Shown in pieces: positions 16,622-29,600 of a DNA stretch of 64,000 bases (the first letter of the stretch is position 1; each line of letters opens with the position of its first letter). The stretch is from positions 1 through 64,000 of the forward strand of contig NZ_FYED01000018.1 of the NCBI RefSeq assembly GCF_900187565.1, read 5' to 3'. The notes beneath the pieces were generated by a model. It did not search any database and was not told where the DNA came from. It saw only the letters and a list, made by a program, of their open reading frames with translations. The DNA comes from Pseudomonas sp. Irchel 3A7 (lineage in GTDB: Bacteria; Pseudomonadota; Gammaproteobacteria; Pseudomonadales; Pseudomonadaceae). The position numbers and the translations under genes were made by a program.

Positions 16622-17434
16622 CTAGTTTCTCTGTGTAATAAACGTAAGCAACACATCAGTCACAAACCCCGGATTCTCCAGATTGGAAATATGCCCCGCC
16701 TCCGGCACCAGCACACACGGACAACCGATCAGCTCGGCCATTTCACGGGCCTCCGAAGGCGGCCGTGGCTTGTCCTGATCGCCACAGATCACCAGTGTGG
16801 TCGCTGCATCCAGCTCACCCATACGTGGCAACAGGTCATCGCGGCCAAAGGTGATCCGGCCCATCGGTACGATGCTTTCGCGCAGACGCTCAGGTGGCAA
16901 AGCCGCCAGCCCGGCGCGGAAATCCTGGTACAACGCCGACTGCGGATCGATGCCCGGACGGAAGAAAATCGGCACCACGATATCCAGCAACTGCGGCGCG
17001 ATCACCCCGGTGTCTTCGATCATCTTGAACAGCGAGAAGTAGTACTGACGGGTCGGCTCCGGCTCGACGCCGACATAGGTGTCCATCAGCACCAGCCCAT
17101 TGAGCCGCTGCGGTGCCGACAATGCCAGGCGCACGCCCCACATGCCGCCGACCGACAGGCCGACCAGGGTCACGCGATCGATGTCCAGATGATCGAGCAG
17201 CGCCAATGCCTGGCGGGCGATATCGTCCAGTGACGCCGTACCGGCAGGCAACGGTCCCGATTCACCATGGCCCCACAGGTCCAGGGCGATCACCCGATAC
17301 TGTTTCGACAACGCGTCGATCTGAGGCGCCCACATGGCCTGGTCCCACAGGTAACTGCCGGCCAGCAGGACTGCCGGGCCGGTGCCTTGATCGATGTAGT
17401 GAAGGGATTGTCCGTCAATGGTTACGAAAGGCAT
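16622..17434 (-). CDS. Alpha/beta hydrolase downstream of pvdL
   Basis: A 270-residue alpha/beta hydrolase of the enol-lactonase/esterase type: nucleophile elbow GLSVGGMWG (Ser about 97), acid in GDQDKPRP and catalytic His in PEAGHISNLENP. The start MPFVTIDG at 17434 is chosen because it begins the first strand and follows a GGAG; the open frame runs 20 codons further. It is co-directional with pvdL but 200 bp away with a REPIN between, and has no PvdS box. It is not a PvdG-type thioesterase by length or motif spacing. Substrate unknown. Confidence 0.82.
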   Translation of the reverse strand: MPFVTIDGQSLHYIDQGTGPAVLLAGSYLWDQAMWAPQIDALSKQYRVIALDLWGHGESGPLPAGTASLDDIARQALALLDHLDIDRVTLVGLSVGGMWGVRLALSAPQRLNGLVLMDTYVGVEPEPTRQYYFSLFKMIEDTGVIAPQLLDIVVPIFFRPGIDPQSALYQDFRAGLAALPPERLRESIVPMGRITFGRDDLLPRMGELDAATTLVICGDQDKPRPPSEAREMAELIGCPCVLVPEAGHISNLENPGFVTDVLLTFITQRN

Positions 17435-17523
17435 CGGAGTGGCTCCGTGGGAAAAAGGAGCGGGAAGATTGAGCGGCTGACGACTCGCAGTCAATCACAC
17501 GATTGTATGCGCCTGTACCAATG

Positions 17524-17592
17524 CATTCGCGAGCAGGCTCGCTCCCACATTTGACCTGTATTCGCAGTCAAAATGTGGGAGCGAGCAAGCTC
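17524..17592. repeat. REPIN between pvdL and the hydrolase gene
   Basis: CGCGAGCAGGCTCGCTCCCA at the left and TGTGGGAGCGAGCAAGCTCC at the right; the right copy is somewhat degenerate. It lies just past the pvdL stop and may end or stabilise its 13-kb transcript. Confidence 0.88.
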
Positions 17593-17635
17593 CGGGCGGC
17601 GTTCCGACGAAGGGGCCTGTACAGGCGCTAGAGCA

Positions 17636-20600
17636 TCAAAGCCCTTCCAGCTCCGCCATCAGATCATTCAACCGATCCACCTTCTCCTCGGTGATGTCGC
17701 CGGCTGCCAATCCGTCGATGTACCCCGCCAGCTCCTCCACCGTGCTGCACTCGAACATCGCCCGCAGCGGCACGTCCCGTTGCAGGGTTTTCTGCACGCG
17801 CGAGGCGATCTGCGTGGCCAGCAGCGAATGCCCGCCCAGTTCGAAGAAGTTGTCGCGGATGCCGACTTTTTCCACCTTCAGCACTTCGGCCCAGATCGCG
17901 GCCAGAGTCTGCTCCAGGTCGTTGCGCGGTGCGGCATAGTCCTGGCTCTGCAACTGGCCGATGTCCAGCGCCGGCAGGGCCTTGCGGTCAAGTTTGCCGT
18001 TGGCGTTGAGCGGCATCCTGTCGAGCCACAGCCAGTGCAATGGCACCATGTATTCCGGCAGTTCGGCGCGCAGGCGTTGCTTGATGCGTTCCAGGCGCTC
18101 GGCCGGATTCAGCGCTGAATCCGCCGCGACCAGATAACCCACCAGGTGCTTACCGTTCACCCCTTCCTGCACACCCACCGCCGCATCGCGGACTTCCGGC
18201 TGTTCATGCAGGCGCGCTTCGATTTCACCGAGTTCGATGCGATAGCCGCGAATCTTCACCTGATGGTCGATACGCCCTACATATTCCAGAACACCGTCAC
18301 TGCGACGGCGGGCCAGGTCGCCCGTGCGGTACAGGCGATCCCCCGGCGCACCGAACGGGTTCGGCACAAACACCTGGGCGGTGCGCAGCGGGTCACTGAC
18401 ATAACCGCGCCCGACCCCGGTACCGGCAACACACAACTCACCCACCGCACCCAGCGGCACCAGTTCCAGCGCGCCATCGAGCAGGTACAAACGGTTGTTA
18501 TCGGTCGGCGTACCAATCGGCAAATAGCTGCCGCGGGTCGAGGCCATGTCGACACGGAAGAACGCCACATCATCCGAGCATTCCGCCGGCCCGTAGGCGT
18601 TCACCAGCCCGATATCGGGATAACGCAACAGCCATTGGTGCGCCAGTTCCGGCGGCATTGCCTCGCCGGTCGGCAGCATCCAGCGCAGGCCGTCAAGGCT
18701 CATTCGCTCCTGGGCGAGCATGCCCTGGATCAGCGACGGCACGCTTTCCAGTACGGTGATGCCTTGGGCCGAAACGTGCGCCAGCAAACCCTGGGGATCG
18801 TGGGCGATGGTATTGGGCACGATGTCCACCCGCGCGCCGAACAACGGCGCGGCGAGGAACTGCCAGACCGAAATATCGAAGCTTTGCGACGCGGTCTGGG
18901 CGATCACGTCGGCCTCGCTCAGGTTCAGGTACGGCACCTTGCTCAACTGGTTATTGAGCATACCGCGCTGTTCGACCATCACACCTTTGGGCAAACCGGT
19001 GGAACCGGAGGTGTAGATCACGTAGGCCAGATTGTCCGGGCCACTGTAGATGCCCGGGTTGACCACCGATGCATCGCTCGCCTGCACCTCTTCCCACACC
19101 AGCAACTTCGGTCGATTGGCGCAACCGAACTCATCCAGCAACGCCAGCGCTTGCTCACGGCAGGCCTGGGTGCAGACCAGCAGCGGCGTGCGGCTGAGAT
19201 CGATGATGCGGCTCAGGCGCTGGCTCGGCAGCCCCGGATCCAGCGGCAGATACCCCGAGCCCGCCTTGAAGCTGCCGATGATCATGCCGAGCAGATCGAG
19301 ATTACGCTCAGCCAGCAACGCGACCGGTTGGTCCAGCCCGACGCCGGCGGCGATCAGTGCGTGACCCAGTCGGTTACTGCGCTGGTTGAGCTCCAGGTAG
19401 CTGTGCTGCTGATCCAGGCAGCTCGCCGCCATGCGTTGCGGATGCGCGGCTACCTGCGCTTCGAACAAAGCGACGTAGCTCTGCTCCAGTGGATAGGCAT
19501 GGTCGCTCTGGTTGCAGCCATGGACCAGGAAGTCCTGTTCCTCGCCCCCCAGCAATGGCAGGTCGGCCATGTCACCGTGGAAGCCTTCGACCAACGCCAG
19601 CAACAGGCGCTTGAACTCGCCGAGCAGGCGTTCGACCGTGGACTCGTCGAAGTAACGCTGGTCGTAAGACAGGTGCAGCCCAAGGTCATCCCCCGGATAG
19701 CACACCGCCGTCAGCGGGAAGTTGGTGTGGGTGCGGCCCGAATCCGAGGTGGCGTTGAGGCTTTGTGCGCGGTCCAGCACCGAGACTTCCACCGGGGCGT
19801 TTTCGAACACGAACAGGCTGTCGAACAGTGGCTGACCTTTGGGCAGCTCACTCTGCTCCTGGATGTTCACCAGTGGCAGATACTCGTACTCGCGCAACTG
19901 CATGTTGCTGTCGAGCAACCCTGTCAGCCACTGACGCACGCTGCAACGCTGATCGTCCTCCGGCATCTTCACCCGCAGCGCGATGCTGTTGATGAACAGG
20001 CCGACGGTGCGCTGCATTTGCGGCATGTCCACCGGACGCCCGGCCACCGTGACGCCGAACAGCACGTCTCGATCGCCGCTCAGGCGTCGCAGCACCAAAG
20101 CCCACGCCGCCTGGGCGAACGTATTGATGGTCAGTTGATGGGCCTGGGCCAGTTCACGCAATTGCGTACCGTCACGGGCGTCGAGCCTTGTGTAGCGGTC
20201 GCCGACGATCATGCCGCCGCTGTCGCCGGCATGTTCGCGCAGGAACGGCCGGTCACCCGGAATCGGCGTGGTCCGTTCAAAGCCTTGCAGATTGGTTTTC
20301 CACCACTGCCGCGCTTCGTCCAGGCTCTGGCGTTGCAGCCAGCCGATGTAGTCGCGATAACGCGGCGGTACGGCCAGCTGCGCTTCCCGGCCTTCGCCGA
20401 GGGCGCTGTAGATTTCGAAGAAATCGTTCATCAGTAGCGAACGGCACCAGGCATCGATGAGGATGTGGTGGTTGCTCATCATGAACCAGTAACGCGCCGC
20501 GCCAACCCGGATCAGGCGCAGGTGGAACGGTGCCTGGTTGAGCAGATCGAACCCGGCTTCGCGCTCGGTCTTGAGCAGGGTTTGCAACTTCGGTTCCTGC

Positions 20601-23600
20601 TCGGCGTCGGCGATATCGCTCCAGTCCAGGTATTCAATCGGCGTGCTGCCCGGCTTGTGGATAACCTGCAGCATGTCTTCGCCGATGTTCCAGCAGAATG
20701 ACGCACGCAAGGCTTCATGACGGGCGATCACCGCTTGCCAGGCCTGGGCGAAGCGCTGCGGATCAAGCTCGCTGTTGATGCGGTAGCGGTCCTGCATGTA
20801 GTACAGGCCGGTGCCCGGTTCCAGCAAGGTGTGCAGCAACATGCCTTCCTGCATCGGGGTCAACGGATAGACGTCTTCGATGACCGAGGCCGGTACCGGC
20901 AGCGCATCGAGTTGTGTCTGGCTCAGTTTCGCCAGCGGGAAGTCCGACGGCGTCAGGCCGCCCGCGTCATCCGCCAGGCAATGCTCGATCAGGTTCTGCA
21001 GCTCGCCCACGTAGGCGTCAGCCAGATCGTGGATGGTTTGCGGATCAAAGCGTTCGGCGCTGAAAGTCCAGCGCAGTACCAGTTCACCGCCGTAGACCTG
21101 ACCGTCGACGCTCAACTCGTTGGGCAACTGCGCCCGCGGATCGTGGGCCGCGCCGATGGCTTCATCCAGCGGACGGAACAACGCCTCGGCACCGAAGCTC
21201 TGGTCGAACTGCCCCAGGTAGTTGAAGGTGATCGGCGCCACCGGCAACGCGGCCATGCTCTGACGGCTCAGGTCATCGGCGAGATAACGCAGCACACCGT
21301 AACCCAGGCCCTTATGCGGCACGGCACGCAGCTGCTCCTTGATCGCCTTGATCGAGTCGCCCTGCTCTGGCGCGGGTATCAGGCGCAGTGGATAAGCGCT
21401 GGTGAACCAACCGACGGTACGGGTCAGGTCGATCTCGTCGAACAGCGCTTCGCGGCCATGACCTTCCAGTTGAATCAACGCCGATTCGTGACCACTCCAG
21501 CGGCACAAAACACGGGCCAGCGCGGTCAGCAACAGGTCGTTGACCTGGGTGCGATAAGCGCTCGGTGCCTGTTGCAGCAATTGCCGGGTGCGCTCGCTGT
21601 CGAGGTGCACACTGACGGTGTGCGCATGGCGGTTCTGCCGGCCGCCCTCGGGGCGTTCGCACGGCAAATGCGCATTCGGCCCTGCCAGTTGCGCCTGCCA
21701 CCAGCTCAGTTCTTCACGCAGGGATTCACTGCCGGCATAGGCTTGCAAGCGTGCGGCCCAGTCCTTGAACGCGCTGGTTTTCGCCGGCAATTTTACCGCC
21801 TGCCGCGCGTCGAGTTGGCGATACAGCGTTTGCAGATCGTCCAGCAGCACACGCCATGAAACCCCATCCACCACCAGGTGGTGAATGGCGATGAACAGCC
21901 GTTGTTGCCCCTCGGGGCCATCGACCAGCAGCACGCGCATCAGCGGTCCTTCTGCAAGGTCGAGGCTGCGCTGGGCTTCGGCGAACAGGGCGGCGCATTT
22001 GTCCATGGACGGCACGCGCACTTGCCACAACACCGGCGTATCGGAAATCGACTGATGCTCGGCATGCCATTGGCCGGCGACTTCACTGAAGCGCAGGCGC
22101 AAGGCATCGTGTTGTTCAATCAGCGCCAACAGCGCCTGCTCGAGGCGATGGGGTTCCAGCGTCATGGTCGGTTGCAGCAACAACGCCTGGTTCCAGTGCT
22201 GGCGCTGCGGGATGTCGGTATCGAAGAACCAGTGCTGGATCGGCGTCAGGTGCGATTGGCCAGTGAGCAAGCCTTGCTCTGCAATGACACGCTCGGCCGT
22301 GACCTGCTCGGTACGAGTCGCCACGGTGGAGAGGGTCTGCACGGTCTGGTGCTGGAACAGGTCCCGCGGGCTGAAGTGAATGCCTTGCTGCCGTGCACGG
22401 CTGACCACCTGGATCGACAGGATCGAGTCGCCGCCGAGTTCGAAGAAGTTGTCGTTGAGACCGACCTGTTCGACGTTGAGTACTTCGCACCAGATCTGCG
22501 CCAGGGTCACCTCAAGTTCGTTGCTCGGCGCCACGTACTGTTGGCGGTTCAGCTCCGGGTCCGGTGCCGGTAACGCACGGCGATCGAGCTTGCCGTTGGC
22601 GGTCAGCGGCATGCTGGCCAGCAGGATCAGATGCGTGGGCACCATGTAGTCCGGCAGTTGCACCTTGAGGTATGACTTGAGGGCTTCGCGCAACGCGGTT
22701 TGTTGCGTTTCATCCTGCTCGGCGACATCGGTAACCAGATAGCCAACCAACTGTTTTCCGCTCGGTGCATCAAGTGCCAATACAACCGCTTCACGCACCG
22801 ATTCATGGTCCAGCAGGCGGGTTTCGATTTCACCCAGCTCAATGCGGAAACCACGGACCTTCACTTGATGGTCGATCCGGCCAAGGTATTCCACCAATCC
22901 ATCGGCACGCTGGCGCACCAGGTCGCCGGTGCGGTACATGCGCCCGCCATTGGCCGCGAACGGATCGGCGACAAAGCGTTCGGCGGTGATGCCCGCACGC
23001 TCGTGATAGGCCTGGGCCAGACCGGCACCGCCGACGAACAACTCACCCGTCGCGCCTTGTGGCACCAGGGCCAGATCGGCGTCAAGAATGTACGCCACGC
23101 GGGCGCCGATCACGCTGCCGATCGGCACGCTGCCGGCCCCCTCTTCCAACACCTCGGGCGCGAGACTGGCCAGCGGCATGACCACGGTTTCAGTCGGGCC
23201 GTAGGCATTGAAGAACAGGCTCGGCTTGAACGCCGCACGAATCCTCTGCAAGTGTTCCCCGGTCAGCGCTTCACCGCCGGTGATGATCATGCGTACCGGC
23301 AGGATTTCGTTTTGCGTCGCCAACCACTGCGCCAACTGGCTGCCGTAGCTTGGGGTGAACCCGAGAATGTTGATGCGATGGGTGCGGATCAGTCCGCAGA
23401 TTTCTTCGGCGTCCCATTGGCCCTGGGCACGCAACACTACTTGCGCACCGCTGAGCAGCGGTACCAGCAGGCGCTCGGTGGCAGCGTCGAAATTGATCGA
23501 ATAGAAATGCAGTTCGCAATCGTCCGGGCGCATGCCGAAGCGCTCGATCACGGCGCGGCAGTGCATGGCGATTTCGCCGTGGGACACCACTACGCCTTTG

Positions 23601-26600
23601 GGCTTGCCGGTGGAACCCGAGGTGTAGATCAGGTAAGCCTGATGTTGCGGCAGGCTGATCAATGGCAGCTCGGTGGTCGGGTAATGGGCCAGTTCGGCGG
23701 CGTCCTCTTCAAGGCACCAACGGGCCACGGTGGATGGCAACTCACCCAGTGCCTTGAACATCGCCGCATCGCTGAGCAGCAAGCCAATGCCGCTGTCCTC
23801 GATCATGTAATGCAGGCGATCGAGCGGGTATTCCGGATCAAGCGGCACGTAGGCGCCACCGGCCTTGAGGATCGCCAGCAGACCGACCACCATGTCCAGC
23901 GAACGCTCCAGCGCCAGGCCCACGCGCACCTGCGGCCCGACGCCACGTTCGCGCAGCGCCCAGGCCAGGCGATTGGCACGGCTGTCGAGCTCGGCATAGC
24001 TCAGGGTCTGTCCGGCGAAGGTCAGTGCCGGCGCGTCCTTGCGCACCAGCGCCTGCTCGGCGAACAGATGATGGATGCACTGATCGAGGCGATGCTCGCC
24101 CGGCTCGACACCGAGGCTGTCGAGCAATTGTTGCTGTTCGGCGGCATCGAGCAGCGGCAGTTCGCTCAGTCGCTGCTGCGGATCGGCGATCAGCGCTTCC
24201 AGCAGGTTGCGCCAGTGCCCGGCCATGCGCGCAATGCGCGGCTCGTCGAACAGATCGGTGCTGTAGGTCAGGCAGCAGCCCAGGCGATGGTCGAGGTCGG
24301 TGACTTCAAGGTTAAGGTCGAACTTGGTCGCGCGGGCATCGTTGGCCAGGTACTCCACCGTCATGCCGGCGAGCGTGCGGCTCTGCTGGAATTCCCAGCG
24401 TTGCACGTTGCACATCACCTGGAACAACGGGTTGTAGGCGGCGCTGCGCGGTGGCTGCAAGGCTTCGACCAGATGATCGAACGGCAGGTCCTGATGGGAC
24501 TGGCCTTCGATCACGGTATGGCGCACCTGCTCGAACAACTCGCCAACCGACATTTGGCCATCGAGCTGGCAACGCAACACCTGGGTGTTGAGGAACGCGC
24601 CGATCAGCCCTTCGCTTTCCGGGCGGATGCGGTTGGCCACCGGCGCGCCGATGCGCAGATCGGTCTGGCCGCTGTAGCGATAAAGCAGCACGGCCAGCGC
24701 GGCGGTCATGGTCATGAACAGGGTCAGGCCCTGTTGCGCATTGAAGGCGCGGACCCGCGCCGCCAGATCATCACTCAGGTCGAAACGGAACAGTTCGCCC
24801 TGATGGCTTTGCACCGGTGGACGCGGACGGTCGCCGGGCAACTCCAGCAACGGATGTTCGCGGCCCAGCTGCGCGGTCCAGTAGTCGAGCTGGCGTTGAC
24901 GTTCGCCGGACTCCAGCCACTGGCGCTGCCAGACGCTGTAGTCCAGGTACTGCACCGGCAACGGCGCCAGCGGCGATTCGCGGTCGTCGACGAACGCTTC
25001 GTACAGCGCGCTGAGTTCCCGGGCAAAGATATCCATCGCCCAACCTTCGGTGACGATGTGGTGCAGGGTCAGCACGAAGTAGTGCTCTTGCTCGGCGGTC
25101 TTGACCAGGCAGGCGCGCAACAACGGTCCTGTTTCCAGGTCGAACGGCAGGTGCGCTTCATCGTCAGCCAGTTGCTGCACGCGCTGCTCGCGGTCGTCAG
25201 CGGCCAACGTCGAGAAATCCTTCCAGTCCATGCGCACGCCCGTCTCGGCATGCACCTGCTGACGGGCCACGCCGTCGACGCTCGGGAAGGTGGTGCGCAG
25301 GGTTTCGTGGCGCAGGATCAGCGCTTGCAGCGCCGCCTCGAAACGCCCGACATCCAATACTCCACGCAGACGCGCCATGCCGCCGACGTTATAGGCCGGG
25401 CTGTCGGGTTCCATTTGCCAGAGGAACCACATGCGCTGCTGGGAATAGGACAGCGGCACCGGCTGGTTGCGGTCGACCTTTTCGATGGGCGGCTGTTTGT
25501 TGGTGTGGCCGCTGGCCTGGATCAGGCGGATCTGTTCGGCAAACGCGCCGAGTTCACTGTGCTCGAACAGCGCACGCAGCGGCAATTCGACGTCGCAGGC
25601 CTGACGGGTACGGGAGATGATTTGCGTGGCCAGCAACGAATGACCGCCGAGGGCGAAGAAATCGTCGCGCAGGCCGATTTGTTCCAGCCCCAGCACTGCG
25701 CGCCAGATGCCGGCGATTTGTTGTTCCAGTTCAGTCACCGGTTCAACGTGTTCACGCACCTGCCACTGCGGTTCCGGCAGGGCGCGACGGTCGACTTTAC
25801 CGCTGGGGCTGAGGGGCATTTGCGCCAGGCGCATCAGTTGCGCCGGGACCATGTACTCCGGCAATTCGGCCGCCAGCGCGGTTTTCAGGCGCGCGGTTTG
25901 AGCCTCTTCGCTTTCGGCGGCGTCAGTGGCGGTGTAGTAGCCGATCAGCTGTGCACCGGCCGCGGTTTCGCGCACCAGCACCACGGCCTGGGCGACGCCC
26001 TCCCGGGCCAGCAGACGCGCTTCGATTTCTTCCGGCTCGACGCGGAAACCACGCAACTTGACCTGCTGATCCAGACGGCCGAGGTATTCGATCACGCCGT
26101 CAGCCGTCCAGCGTGCACGGTCGCCGGTGCGATACAGCCGCGCACCCTGTTCACCCAGTGGGTCGACCACGAAACGCTCGGCGGTCAGCGCCGGACGACC
26201 CAGGTAACCACGGGCCAGACCAATGCCGCTGATGCACAGTTCACCCGGCACACCGGCCGGAACCGGATTGAGGTCGCTATCCAGCACGCGGCAGACCACG
26301 TTGCCCAGCGGCCGGCCTATCGGCGAACGCTCGCCATCGGCGCTGCTGCAGTGCCAATGAGTGACGTTGATCGCGGTTTCGGTCGGGCCGTAGCGATTGT
26401 GCAATTGCACCGCCGGCAGTTGTGCCAGCACGCGATTGCGCAACTCGGCGGGCAAGGCTTCGCCACCGGAGAACACACGACGCAGGCTGGTGCATTCGGC
26501 GCTCAGCGGTTCGTCGATGAACAATGAAAGCAGCGGTGGTACGAAGTGCAGCGTGGTCACGCCAAATGCTTGAACAAGCTGCGCGATGCGATGTGGATCG

Positions 26601-29600
26601 CGATGTTCACCGGGGCCGGCGATCAGCAGGCGCGCGCCGGTGATCAGTGGCCAGAAGCACTCCCAGACCGACACGTCGAAACTGATCGGCGCCTTTTGCA
26701 TCAACACATCGCTGTCGTTCAGGCGATAAGTGTTCTGCATCCATTGCAGACGTTCGGCCAAGGCTGCGTGGGTATTACCGACACCTTTTGGTTGGCCGGT
26801 CGAACCGGAGGTGTAAATCACATAGGCCAGGTTATCGCCGTGCAAATGCAGGCCTGGCGCATGGCTCGGCCAGTTTTCCAGATGCAGGGCGTCCATGGCG
26901 ATCACGCTGACGCCGTCGGTGGCCGGCAAGCGGTCGAGCAAAGCGGTCTGGGTCAGCAGCAATTCGACCCCGCTGTCGCTGAGCATGTAGGCCAGGCGCT
27001 CGGCGGGGTAATCCGGGTCCAGAGGCACGTAGGCGCCACCGGCCTTGATGATCGCCAGCAGGCCGATCAGCAGTTGCGGCGAACGCTCGGCGGCGATTGC
27101 TACGCAGGTATCCGGACCGACACCTTTGTCGCGCAGGTAATGGGCCAGGCGATTGGCCCGGGTGTGCAGTTCGGTGAAGTCCAGGCTGCCGCCGTCCCAC
27201 AACAACGCGGTGCGTTCCGGCGTCTGGCGTGCCTGTTCGTTGAGCCGCTCCGGCAGCCACTGTTGCGCCGGTTCGCACGGGGCAACGCTCCAGGTGTTTT
27301 GCTGATCGTGTTCGGTCGACGTCAGCAACTGCAGATCGCCGACAGCAGTGGCCGGTTGTGCACATATGGCTTGAAGCAGATGGCTGAAATGCTCGGCCAG
27401 ACGCTCAATGGTCGCGGCGTCGAACAACTCGTCAGCATAGTCGAAGGACAACGACAGGCGACCGTTGCGATCCTCTTCGCTGTGCAGTTGCAGATCGAAC
27501 TTGGCTTCACGGCTGTGCCACGGCAGCTCTTCAGCGAGCAGCCCCGGCAGGCGCTTCAAGGCGCCGAGATCACGCTGCTGATAGTTGAACATGACCTGGA
27601 ACAGGCCTTGTTCACGCGCCTGCGGGAAGGCTTCGAGCAATTGTTCGAACGGCAGATCCTGATGCGCTTGCGCGCCCAACGCGGCCCGACGGGTTTGCCC
27701 CAGCAATTCGATGAATGGCAGCCGCGAATCCACCTCGGCACGCATTACCTGGGTGTTGATGAAGAAGCCGATCAGGCCCTGGGTTTCCAGGCGCGGGCGG
27801 TTGGCATTGGGCACGCCGATGCGGATGTCGCGCTGACCACTGTAGCGATGCAACAGGGTCTGGAACGCGGCGAGCAACAACATGAAGGATGTCGACTCAT
27901 GGGCCTGGGCCGTCTGGCGAACGGCCTCGCTCAGGGGCGCGCCCAGACGCACGGTGTGACGGGCGGCGCTGTGGTTCTGTCTGGCGGAACGCGGATGATC
28001 GGTGGCCAGTTCGAGCGTCGGGTGCTCGTCACCCAATTGCGCTTTCCAGTAAGCCAGTTGCCGCTCGCCCTCGCCTTGCGCCAGCCATTGGCGTTGCCAG
28101 CTGCCGTAATCGGCATATTGCGTGGGCAATGACGCGAGCGTTGCCTGCTGCCCCTGGGAGGCCGCCGCGTACAACCGCGAGAACTCGTCGATCAGTACGT
28201 TCAGCGACCAACCGTCGGCGATGATGTGGTGCATCGTCACCAACAGCTGATGATCTTCGTCATCCAGGCGCACTAGCGTTACCCACAGCAACGGGCCTTT
28301 CTCCAGATCGAACTGGGTGCGGGCCTCGTCCTCGCGGATTTGCCGAGCGCGAGCTTCACGCTCGACGAACGGCAGATCACTGATGTCGATCAGTTGCAGA
28401 TTGAACGCACCTGCGGCTTCGACCTGTTGCAAGGCCACGCCGTCGCGCTCGAAGAACCGCGTGCGCAGGGACTCGTGGCGTTCGATCAATTGCTGGAAGC
28501 TCACGCGCAAGGCGTCTTCGTCCAGTTCGCCGCGCAGGCGCAAGGCACCGGGAATGTTGTAGGCGCTGCTTTGCGGATCGAGTTGCCAGGTAATCCACAA
28601 GCGGTTTTGCGCCAGGGATTGCGGCATCGCATCGGTGCGCGACAACGCGGTGATTTCGCCTTGGGCGCTGCCGCCGTCTTGTTGTTGCTGTGCCACGGCG
28701 GCGGTGAACGCAGCCAGGGTCGGTGCTTCGAACAGCAGACGCAGGTTCAGCTCCAGGCCCAGTTCATCGCGCACCCGGGCGATCACTTGCGTGGCGGCGA
28801 TCGAGTTGCCGCCGAGCAGGAAGAAATGATCGTCGGCACTGACCTGCTTGACGCTTAATTGTTCGGCCCAGATCTGGCCGATCCGTGCTTCCAGTTCGCA
28901 GACAGATGCCGTCGCGTCTTGGTTTTCAGTGGTGGCCGACGGGAACACCGCATAACTGTCGAGGCTGCCATCCGCCAGGCGATTGCGGCACGCCGAGCGT
29001 TGCAACTTGCCGCTGGAAGTCTTGGGCAATGCGCCCGGATTGAGCAGCACCACCACGCCCGGTGCTTCCTGATAGGCCTCGGCCACGGCCTGGCGGATGG
29101 CTTTGATCAGGGCTTCGGGCGGCAGGATTTTTTGCACGCTGCGGCTGATTTCCGCGGCGATGCCAATGCCCTCCTGACCGTCAATGTTCACCGCGAACGC
29201 GGCAACGCGCCCTTTGCGCACCACCTCCACTTCACGCTCGACGGTTTGCTCGATGTCCTGTGGATAAAGGTTGTGCCCGCGCACGATCAGCATGTCTTTC
29301 AGGCGACCGGTGATGAACAGTTCACCGCCGCGCATGAAGCCCAGGTCTCCGGTGCGCAGCCAGGTCCGGCCGGCGTGCTGGACAAAAGTCTTGGCGGACG
29401 CCTCGGGGTTGCGCCAGTAGCCGTGGGCGATGCTCGGGCCGGTGGCCCAGACTTCGCCCACCGCGTTGTCCGCCAACTCGCCGAGCGATGCAGGGTCGAT
29501 GATCAGCACGCCGTGGTCGGGCTGACTGATGCCGCAACTCATGATCGCGCTGCCCTCGCCCATTTGTGCACGGTTCTGCGCCAGGGCTTGATCGTCGACA

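Noticed and set aside
22700..26527. A 1275-codon open frame on the plus strand opposite pvdL (also 18146-20437 and 28859-30112)
   Set aside because: Composition is rich in His, Gln, Arg and Gly with no domain likeness, and it mirrors the codon bias of pvdL. The NRPS reading has every domain motif in order.
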